From Legionella donaldsonii (lineage in GTDB: Bacteria; Pseudomonadota; Gammaproteobacteria; Legionellales; Legionellaceae), in assembly GCF_900452385.1 (NCBI RefSeq), contig NZ_UGOA01000001.1, positions 1,063,501-1,127,500 of the forward strand: 64,000 nucleotides of DNA. The letters are read 5' to 3'. Every line of letters begins with the position of its first letter. Positions within the stretch are counted from its first letter, which is position 1. The notes under the pieces were generated by a model. That model was not told the origin of the DNA. It did not search any database and saw only the letters and a program-made list of their open reading frames with translations. A program made the translations under genes and the position numbers. Positions 1 through 6,612 of the stretch are shown in pieces.

Positions 1-1938
1 CCACAATTGCCTTACCTCTTCCGGAACTTCAATATCGGTATTACAATGCATGTAATTATCAAAATCAAATAAAAATACATCACCTTCTTCCAAGTCCACA
101 TAAAAACCTTCATGGCAAGAATTAGAACTGTTGTTAGTACGAACAAGAACCCCTGGAAAGAAAGTATAGCCGCCTTTATAGGATTTAGTTGCTGGCCCCT
201 TTTGAGCCGGGTTAGATGGGTAAATAACAAATAATGGATTTAACCCCTTTATTCGTTTTTGGTTTTTATCCGTATGAGTTGTAGTTTGCTTGTCGAAATT
301 AGCTTCCATGGTCAACAGATGGCGTGAACCACTCAGGGTAAATGCTTTGGCATATCCCAGATCTTCACAACGCTGTTGGTACTGATTTGGTGCCCATTGC
401 TGGTACAGTGAATCTGCAATTTCTACAATCGGCTTCATCTCAGTTTCGATATCAGGCCTGGATTCAGAAAATAGCGTGGGCCTTACTCGCGCCATACTTG
501 CTCCTACAATTCCAAAAGGCGCTGATCTGATTAACCGTTTTTGTTTCACATTGCTTTTTTCAACCTTGGATGACGCTCCAATTCTATTTAATGTGATTTG
601 AGTGATACTGGAAATATCATTCCTAAGTTTATTGCTTATTAACTCGGGGGGGATAATGCCTCGACGATAAATACCAACTAATGTTCCTTTTTCGTCATAG
701 AAGTTAGTGTCTTTATCAATTTTGATTGAGTTAGGAAATGGGCTATTAATAGTTTCACCGGGCTCTATCGTTTTTTCTTTATTTTCAATTAAGGTGACTG
801 AAGCAATATCAGTACCTTCCAAACCTTTCAAAGAATCATCGCTCTCACTGCTAACATTTACCTGAGGCATCATGCGAAGCTTTTGAAATACCGGTTTTCT
901 GGCGAGTTGATCGTAACTTGAGTTAAAGGCTGATTTTAATGATTTTGTAGTATTTTTATCAAAATTAAATCCCTGAAGAGACAAACTTTGTAAAATAACA
1001 TCACCTAATTGACTTCCTGTATGCATTCGCAAATAGATGTTACACAAGAGGTGGTGTTGATATAAGTACATTAAATTTTGTACTGCAAGTGCCGGATTTT
1101 TTTTAGCTACCGACATGACTTGCGACTCGATATAATTGCGCCTTTTAACAGGATCTTTGTAGAGTTCGCTTCTAGGTAAACTATCCGCCATTTTTTTAAC
1201 CGTAAATGGATAAGTAATATGGTGCGAGTAGGTGAACTTTCGTTTCAGTTCTTCTGGAAAGCCCTGTTTAATTTCTTTATGGGTATCGGCTCTTTTACCT
1301 ATAGACGACACATGCTCCATGGAAAGGCGGCTGTAGTATCTTGCATTTTTTGCCAATATGATCTTTTGTTGCTCTTCCATTTCTGCGCTATTCGCCTTTT
1401 TCAACTCAATAAATTGAATTAAGTCAGGTGAAATGATTTTTCTTACTGCCGTGACCTTCTTGGTTTTTCCTTTGGTTTTTTCACCACTTTTTGCGCAAAC
1501 CGTTGGCGCAGAATCTGCATCAGTTGCCTTTTCCTTGCTTTTCTCTGAATCTGCAAGAGGCCTATTGTCCGTCTTTATTTTTTTAGCGCGTCTTTTTGAA
1601 TGGGCAGGGGTACTGGTAGCGGTGGCAGTCCAACTATCAGAAGGCTCTTTACGTTTGTTGGATTTTTGCTCATCTGAGCGTGGTGCAAATACGTAAGCAG
1701 CAGGCTTGGGCGCGTAAGACGCAGGAATCGGGTTATTTTCAGGAGCCAATATTTGACGGCATTCGTCAAGACATGTACTGATAAAAGCGGGGTTACCCGT
1801 TCTGTTGATACTTCCCAACACAGAATACAATTTAATTTTCAGGTTTATAAACTCTTCGCTGAGAGGAATACTTTCTGACAAGTATTCAGGTTGAACAGGA
1901 TTAGGCCGGCTGGCAGGGGACTCATGCTTACTTTGCAT
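1..1938 (-). CDS. C-terminally truncated (window edge) protein with a 2OG-Fe(II) dioxygenase-like domain
   Basis: An uninterrupted reading frame of 646 codons starts at the ATG complementary to 1936-1938 and is still open at base 1, so the true C-terminus lies outside the window. The first ~200 residues are Lys/Ser/Pro-rich and look disordered; the middle is helical with no domain I recognise. Near the edge there is an HTD motif (H555, D557), a Gly-rich strand (GGYTFFPG), then EEGDVFLFDFDNYMH ending at H631, and an Arg at 643. This HxD...H...R pattern, with GDV-LF just before the distal His, is how the double-stranded beta-helix of 2OG-Fe(II) oxygenases is built and is reminiscent of TET/JBP-type enzymes. 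The family assignment is inference. The Lys-rich N-terminus could bind nucleic acid. It could be an effector or a nucleic-acid/protein hydroxylase; no partner gene is visible. Confidence 0.7.
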   Translation of the reverse strand, partial: MQSKHESPASRPNPVQPEYLSESIPLSEEFINLKIKLYSVLGSINRTGNPAFISTCLDECRQILAPENNPIPASYAPKPAAYVFAPRSDEQKSNKRKEPSDSWTATATSTPAHSKRRAKKIKTDNRPLADSEKSKEKATDADSAPTVCAKSGEKTKGKTKKVTAVRKIISPDLIQFIELKKANSAEMEEQQKIILAKNARYYSRLSMEHVSSIGKRADTHKEIKQGFPEELKRKFTYSHHITYPFTVKKMADSLPRSELYKDPVKRRNYIESQVMSVAKKNPALAVQNLMYLYQHHLLCNIYLRMHTGSQLGDVILQSLSLQGFNFDKNTTKSLKSAFNSSYDQLARKPVFQKLRMMPQVNVSSESDDSLKGLEGTDIASVTLIENKEKTIEPGETINSPFPNSIKIDKDTNFYDEKGTLVGIYRRGIIPPELISNKLRNDISSITQITLNRIGASSKVEKSNVKQKRLIRSAPFGIVGASMARVRPTLFSESRPDIETEMKPIVEIADSLYQQWAPNQYQQRCEDLGYAKAFTLSGSRHLLTMEANFDKQTTTHTDKNQKRIKGLNPLFVIYPSNPAQKGPATKSYKGGYTFFPGVLVRTNNSSNSCHEGFYVDLEEGDVFLFDFDNYMHCNTDIEVPEEVRQLW

Positions 1939-2185
1939 TTTTAATTTACTCAAATGTCAATTTACATATTTTTTATAAAATAAAGTAGCAATAATACATT
2001 AAAGAAGGCATTCAGCAAATCATACAACCATTAAGATTATTTTTAAATCAAATTAGCCATTGGTTTTAAAGAATCGAACCTTGAATGATTCTAAGATGCT
2101 AAAACCCAAATACAAGAGCAAGCCTTTTACCAAGGCATTATTCCCTATAAAATTTTGAGATTTTAGATTTTGCATCAGGGCACAA

Positions 2186-2449
2186 GCTAGCGTAGCCTGG
2201 TTGCTTGCAACCAGGATTTACCAGCGGATTGCGTTCAGACTTTTGCTCCCGATGTAAAAATGTTAATTGATCAGCTAGCGTAGCCTGGTTGCTTGCAACC
2301 AGGATTGACCAGCGTATGGCGCTCAGACTTTTGCCCCCGATATAAAAATGTTAATTGATCAGCTAGCGTAGCCTGGTTGCTTGCAACCAGGATTTACCAG
2401 CGTATTGCGCTCAGACTTTTGTCCCCGATGTAAAAATGTTAATTGATTG
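2186..2449. repeat. Three tandem 88-bp REP units (family 1)
   Basis: Units begin at 2186, 2274 and 2362, each with the same 88-bp period. Each contains the near-perfect palindrome CCTGGTTGC-TT-GCAACCAGG (9-bp stem) followed by a conserved tail ending in AAAAATGTTAATTGAT. The last unit runs straight into the transposase remnant, so these are REP sequences of a RAYT element amplified in tandem. Confidence 0.85.
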
Positions 2450-2779
2450 GCTGCAAGTTCCCAAGGAAGAGCAACCTCATGGTCAATTGCAGGCGAGATA
2501 AAACGCCGGCACCTATTTTTTTACATTAGCCCTAAGAGATAGAAAATCAAATTGGCTCACGAGTTATGTAACCTCTCTAGGATGTTCATGTGAATTACAT
2601 ACATTTTAACCCGGTGAAACCCAGATTGGTAAAAGAAGTTATCGGCTGGCCTTACTCAAGTTTCCATCGCTATGTCAGTGAAGGTTTGTAACCAAAAAAT
2701 TGGAGTGGAGAGTTCTTAGGGGAGGGGAATGAGGTATAGGGAGTTAAATTGAAATCCTGGTTGCAAGCAACCAGGCTTC
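2376..2779. mobile_element. Family-1 REP/RAYT element, copy A (internally deleted)
   Basis: The left end is the last 88-bp REP unit and the right end (about 2754-2779) is the same REP palindrome in opposite orientation, so the element has inverted REP ends around a degraded transposase. Nearly the same ~400 bp, including the same internal deletion, recurs at 4196-4609. The two copies flank the SET-like gene in direct orientation. This fits a non-autonomous, MITE-like derivative of a REP-associated tyrosine transposase. Confidence 0.75.
2479..2733 (+). pseudogene. RAYT transposase remnant (copy A)
   Basis: The ATG at 2479 opens with a MVN-RRDK-type start like the intact RAYT at 29124, then goes out of frame. 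From about 2589 the DNA encodes the family C-terminus (VNYIHFNPVK, then WPYSSFHRYVSEGL) before an in-frame TAA. The HUH (HLHII) region and most of the middle are missing. It cannot make a functional transposase. Confidence 0.75.
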
Positions 2780-2891
2780 GATTGCTGCCTATAGGTTCTC
2801 AATATACGTAGTATCCATAAGGTTGTCTAAATGAGACATATCGTAATCTTTCTAGTTAAATTTTCGCACAATTATCTAGGAGAATATTTAA

Positions 2892-3947
2892 ATGTTAGAA
2901 AGAAAAGAAAGAATTCCAGCAGCTAATTCTGGCTGTTCGCAGCAAACAATCGCTTTTATCGAGTTAACCGGCGGTAAGAAATTTAATATAAAGAATGTAT
3001 CGCAACGTCCGTTAAAGGAAGTTCTTGATCAAATAAAGCTTGATACCGGTAGACAAATAATAATAAAAGAAGAATCGGCTCTTGCATGTATCGGGATAGT
3101 TAAATACGATGCGCCACTTGGATACGCTCTTTTTGCCAACAAGAATATCAAAAAGAATCAAATATTATTTAACTATGGCGGCATTGAAGGAAACATCAAA
3201 GGATTAACAACTCAATACTTGTTAGAGGTTGGTGCAGGACAATGTTTAGATGCAGAGCACCAAGGTGATCTGGGTTCATTATGTATGCATTTATTTGATC
3301 CAATTCAACTTCAAGGCATGACCCCAGTGAAAATAGATGAAACACAGTATAAAGACATACAATTCCATAATCTACGCCATGAAGTTATTCAAACAAATTA
3401 TGGGGTTGATAAGCGGTTTCATGCCAGAGAAGATATTCCCAGAGGAGCGATATTGGGATTTTCCTACGGTTATACCTATTGGTTTAGACAGAAAGTATCT
3501 CCTCTGTTAATGTCAAAAAATGGAAATCCAATCATTAATCTATCTGTAAAGGAGCCTTTATTTTGCTTGCGCAGTGAGAATCAATTGGAGACAGGCTCTA
3601 TTGTTTATAGTAAGGAAAATTTACTTTATAATTTTAATCGATTCCGAAACAAGAAATTATGTGTGTTTTGGCCTCCAGAAATCAGCCAACCAGTGGTTTA
3701 TGCCAATAATTTCATCATACAAGCTTTATTAGAAAAGAAATCCTATTCATCGGTTTTTGTGTATATCGATGTAAAAGATATTAGTCTAGAATTGAAAAAA
3801 GCTCTGGAGAGAGGTACAAACATGATTGAATTGCCATTAAGTATCTATGCTGAGCATGGTCAAGTTGGTCCTTTTGCGGATTGCTATTTGACAGATGATG
3901 AAATGTCCGAAATTAATGCGATTGCCCCGCACTATCTACCAAGTTAA
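2892..3947 (+). CDS. SET-like domain protein, possible secreted effector
   Basis: 351 aa. Residues ~77-197 resemble a SET domain: GYALFANKNIKKNQILFNYGG (77-97) matches the usual G-G-[FV]-A...I-x-K-G...Y-x-G opening, and FHAREDIPRGAILGFSYGY (176-194) matches the closing A-x-x-D-I-x-x-G-x-E-[LI]-x-x-x-Y. The normal RFxNH(S/C) core motif is not obvious (SLCMHLFD at 129-136 keeps His but not Asn), so catalytic activity is uncertain. Residues 200-351 have no recognised domain. Known SET proteins methylate lysines with SAM, and some Legionella SET proteins act on host chromatin; whether this one does is inference. A weak RBS (AGGAG, 2878-2882) precedes the ATG. The gene lies alone between two copies of a REP/RAYT-derived element, suggesting acquisition. 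Confidence 0.65.
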   Translation: MLERKERIPAANSGCSQQTIAFIELTGGKKFNIKNVSQRPLKEVLDQIKLDTGRQIIIKEESALACIGIVKYDAPLGYALFANKNIKKNQILFNYGGIEGNIKGLTTQYLLEVGAGQCLDAEHQGDLGSLCMHLFDPIQLQGMTPVKIDETQYKDIQFHNLRHEVIQTNYGVDKRFHAREDIPRGAILGFSYGYTYWFRQKVSPLLMSKNGNPIINLSVKEPLFCLRSENQLETGSIVYSKENLLYNFNRFRNKKLCVFWPPEISQPVVYANNFIIQALLEKKSYSSVFVYIDVKDISLELKKALERGTNMIELPLSIYAEHGQVGPFADCYLTDDEMSEINAIAPHYLPS

Positions 3948-3963
3948 GTTAAGTCAGCAATGT

Positions 3964-3990
3964 GGCCCATAGCAATCAAGCTATGGGGCT
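3964..3990 (+). terminator. Probable terminator of the SET-like gene
   Basis: CCCATAGC pairs with GCTATGGG around an AATCAA loop 20 bp after the stop codon, followed by a T-rich stretch (CTTATTGTATT). Confidence 0.55.
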
Positions 3991-4195
3991 TATTGTATTA
4001 AATATTAACAAAGAGAATTTCTGTTATTCATTTTGAACCGTTCGGCTGAGGAGCACTGCCATTGACTTAAGGAATGCATCCAGAGCGAAACGAAAGAGCT
4101 CTCGCAAAGCGCATTGCGCCACAGTAGAGAGAGCCTTCGTCGCGAGATCGCTCTTTCGGATAGGCTATATATAAGTTTTTTAGCCATCTATCTTA

Positions 4196-4616
4196 GTTGC
4201 TCGCAACCAGGATTTACCAGGGTATTGTGCTCAGATTTTTTTCCCCGATGTAAAAATGTTAATTGATTGGTTGCAAGTTCCTAAGGAAGAGCAACCTCAT
4301 GGTCAATTACAGGCGAGATAAAAACGCCGGGCGGCACCTGTTTTTTTACATTAGCCCTAAGAGATAGAAAATCAAATTGGCTCAGGAGTTATATAACCTC
4401 TCCAGGATGTTCATGTGAATGACATTCATTTTAATCCGGTGAAACACGGATTGGTAAAAGAAGTTATCGACTGGCCTTACTCAAGTTTCCATCGCTATGT
4501 CAGTGAAGGTTTGTTACCGAAAAATTGGAGTAGAGAGTTCTCAGGGTTTTGATTTTGGTGATGAGATATAGGGAATTAAATTGAAATCCTGGTTGCAAGC
4601 AACCAGGCTACGCTAG
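4196..4616. mobile_element. Family-1 REP/RAYT element, copy B (internally deleted)
   Basis: Second copy of the element at 2376-2779, same orientation. The left REP arm has diverged (GTTGC-TC-GCAACCAGG, 4196-4211); the right REP (4587-4608) is intact and inverted relative to the left. The internal deletion of the transposase has the same junction as copy A, so the deletion preceded the duplication. The 250 bp to the left (3948-4195) shows no gene I can support apart from the terminator. Confidence 0.75.
4299..4552 (+). pseudogene. RAYT transposase remnant (copy B)
   Basis: The start MVNYRRDK (ATG 4299) is that of a RAYT; an extra A in the following A-run shifts the frame. After the deletion junction the DNA encodes HVNDIHFNPVKHGLVKEV and WPYSSFHRYVSEGL, ending at the TGA at 4550-4552. 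The conserved Tyr before IH is Asp here. The HUH motif is absent. Confidence 0.75.
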
Positions 4617-4623
4617 ATGACTG

Positions 4624-5238
4624 CTAGAGTCCATACCCAGGATAAGTAAGTAATTTCACACTGTTATCTTCAGGACCTTCACTATTGGATGATAATAGGG
4701 AGGTGGCAGAACGTGTAATTAAAGAGCCTACCGCCATAAAAGGAGATAAAACTGTAAGAACACCGTAAGCTAATGTAAGTGCAAGATGATAACCAGTGTA
4801 TGACATACTTTCTACAAAAGGCTCGGTTTCTGGAAGGAACGACATGAGAACCATTTTTCCGAAATAAGCTATAGTTCCCACTGCATGGCCTAATGTCATA
4901 ATACCGTTTTCTAAAGTATCCGTAACCGGTCTGGCCAAAGATTTAAAAAATTCAGATTTTGATCCATAAGGACTAAAAAAAACTGGCATTGTGTTTAGAG
5001 CTAATTTAACTCTAGAGGTTAAGTGAAAGCATAAATTTTCATCATCATACTTGCTTCGAAGTTCGTCATCGCTCAAAATTTCATAAGCTTTATTAATTTC
5101 TTTGAATTTTTCTGCGGCTGTTGCGTTATCAGGATTTTTATCAGGGTGAAATTGAGGCGCTAATTTTTTATAAGCGTTTTTTATTTCTTCTTTAGAGGCT
5201 GTAACTTGAACGCCTAAAGTTTCGTAGAGTGTTGTCAT
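4624..5238 (-). CDS. J-domain protein with hydrophobic C-terminal region
   Basis: 204 aa. Residues 1-68 are a canonical J domain: helix [14 protein letters not shown], the HPD tripeptide at 31-33, and helices III-IV ending [13 protein letters not shown]. There is no G/F region, zinc finger or DnaJ C-terminal domain, so this is a short class-III J protein. Residues ~110-185 contain three hydrophobic stretches (around [35 protein letters not shown] and [10 protein letters not shown]), suggesting membrane insertion. J domains stimulate Hsp70 ATPase activity; the partner could be bacterial DnaK or, if exported, a host Hsp70. It stands alone beside a REP element, with no chaperone genes nearby. 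Confidence 0.75.
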   Translation of the reverse strand: MTTLYETLGVQVTASKEEIKNAYKKLAPQFHPDKNPDNATAAEKFKEINKAYEILSDDELRSKYDDENLCFHLTSRVKLALNTMPVFFSPYGSKSEFFKSLARPVTDTLENGIMTLGHAVGTIAYFGKMVLMSFLPETEPFVESMSYTGYHLALTLAYGVLTVLSPFMAVGSLITRSATSLLSSNSEGPEDNSVKLLTYPGYGL

Positions 5239-5343
5239 TTACAATTATTCTCGCTTTTTATTTGTGAGCTAGTATGGATAAAAGATTTTAACTCAATATT
5301 AAGTATCTCTTCAAAGTTTAAAATTCCCTTTGTGACGTGCGTT

Positions 5344-5363
5344 GAAATCCTGGTTGTAAGCAA
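5344..5363. repeat. Half REP sequence (family 1)
   Basis: GAAATCCTGGTTGTAAGCAAC matches the right-hand REP arm of the elements at 2754-2779 and 4583-4608, with one change. It lies in the 293-bp gap between the divergent genes at 4624-5238 and 5532-6065; nothing else there is recognisable. Confidence 0.5.
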
Positions 5364-5531
5364 CATCGATAAGACTCTCTCAAAATTCTCTTTGTTACTT
5401 CAACACCCCCAATAAATCTTCAGGGACTTATATACTGCGGTCTGTTTGTTGATTGTTTTAAGGCCACAGTGTAAAATAATTACCCCATAAGAGCCTCTTA
5501 AAAACGCGAACTGTAATAAAGGTAATCTAAT

Positions 5532-6065
5532 ATGCCACTACGAAGAAACTTGCCCAAATTAGTTATTAATCAAAATCCTTCTGAATATACCTATCCGTTT
5601 ACATCTAAAGAGCGAGAAAAATTAAAAACAGATGGTTCTATTTTTTTATCAAGGAGCCGATTTCTACCTGAGATAAACCAAAATATGCCTTCAGGATTAA
5701 GGGTGCCTATAGCAACCAACGGCGTGTATTTTTTTGGACAAAGCGGAGTAAAAAATAGTTTTAATAACGGACCCTATAAAGGTAGAACAATTAGAGACGC
5801 AGCTTTAGAGGCGTATGTTGCACGAAGTTATTCCCCACTGAAGTTCCATTACGTCGAAAGGAAAGTTGGTAGTAATACTGTTAAGGTCGCAGAAAACAAT
5901 CGAACGCTAACTTTCTTTTCTATGTTGGGAATTTCTCCTGTCGATCCAATTTGCAAAACCGGTGTTTCGTCGCATGAAAAGGCTGTTACCAAGAATAGCA
6001 AGGGGATGGAAAAAGGTTATTCGGACACTATCTTGGTCAGAGGAATGTCACTTACCGATAGTTAA
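5532..6065 (+). CDS. Hypothetical protein, 177 aa
   Basis: I do not recognise this protein. It starts MPLRRNLPKL, is basic, rich in Ser/Asn/Arg, and has no signal peptide or membrane segment. An AAGG lies 10 bp before the ATG. A compact middle part (residues ~60-115, GVYFFGQSG to HYVERKVG) may be folded, while the C-terminal 60 residues look flexible. It lies between the J-domain gene and the tRNA-Phe repeat, in a block rich in eukaryotic-like genes, so an exported effector is possible but unsupported. Confidence 0.55.
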   Translation: MPLRRNLPKLVINQNPSEYTYPFTSKEREKLKTDGSIFLSRSRFLPEINQNMPSGLRVPIATNGVYFFGQSGVKNSFNNGPYKGRTIRDAALEAYVARSYSPLKFHYVERKVGSNTVKVAENNRTLTFFSMLGISPVDPICKTGVSSHEKAVTKNSKGMEKGYSDTILVRGMSLTDS

Positions 6066-6123
6066 GGTCGAGATTGGGTAATACGGGAGATAATTGCTAT
6101 AAAGCTGAAATTCTGGGAATTTA

Positions 6124-6190
6124 TCGTAACTTAGTGATTCTCATGGTGGCCAGAGGCAGAATCGAACTGCCGACACGAGGATTCTCAGTC
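6124..6190. repeat. Left copy of 67-bp direct repeat containing 3' part of tRNA-Phe (att-like)
   Basis: Matches 8872-8938 at 64 of 67 positions. Bases 6144-6190 equal tRNA-Phe nucleotides 30-76, from the anticodon stem through CCA, with one change that would alter the anticodon. After 6190 the match stops abruptly. A displaced tRNA 3' end in direct orientation is the usual scar of site-specific integration. The interval from this repeat to the intact tRNA is 2,748 bp. Confidence 0.8.
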
Positions 6191-6453
6191 ACCCCCTTCA
6201 ATTATAGTTGATTGATTTTATTATAAATTTTATCGCAGGAAACCACTGCAAATGTCCTACGATGTATAACAGTGTCGTACTCAGATACGCAAAATTTCCA
6301 CAGCGACCTCTTTCCTTCTTAGTCAAATAATCGAATGAAAACCTGACCTACAGCGGTTAATAGTTCATAGAAAAATCAGTATTACTTCGGATTTTCGATC
6401 TCATTTTGGGTTGTTTTTGAAGACGGTGATTCAGTCGCTTTAAAAGGACTATG

Positions 6454-6470
6454 GGGTCAGGCCCTGACCC
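6454..6470. repeat. Short palindrome GGGTCAGG-C-CCTGACCC
   Basis: An 8-bp perfect stem with a single-base loop, not next to a gene end. It resembles short dispersed palindromes seen in gammaproteobacterial genomes; no second copy was noticed in this window. Confidence 0.5.
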
Positions 6471-6612
6471 ATTGTACTCTGCTAACTTGATTGTTGATCG
6501 CCTCCTCACAAGCACTCTAAGTGCAAAAAATACGTAGACCATCTCATATTTTCTTCACCGCAAGAGAGCAAAATTAACAATAAGCTTAAATTTTAATCTT
6601 TATGGTGCAATC

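Larger units (their letters stand above)
6066..6612. other. Gene-free stretch at the left boundary of the tRNA-Phe islet
   Basis: The first 125 bp hold the left direct repeat with the tRNA-Phe fragment (6124-6190). The rest is AT-rich and holds a 17-bp palindrome (6454-6470). A 61-codon minus-strand frame at 6357-6542 has no recognisable product and I do not call it. No integrase remnant is visible. Confidence 0.5.

Noticed and set aside
4005-4187. 60-codon minus-strand frame between SET gene and element copy B
   Set aside because: No RBS, no recognisable product, composition unlike the neighbouring genes.
6144-6190. A second tRNA gene with anticodon GAG
   Set aside because: Only the 3' 47 nucleotides are present; no 5' half exists, so it is a displaced fragment.
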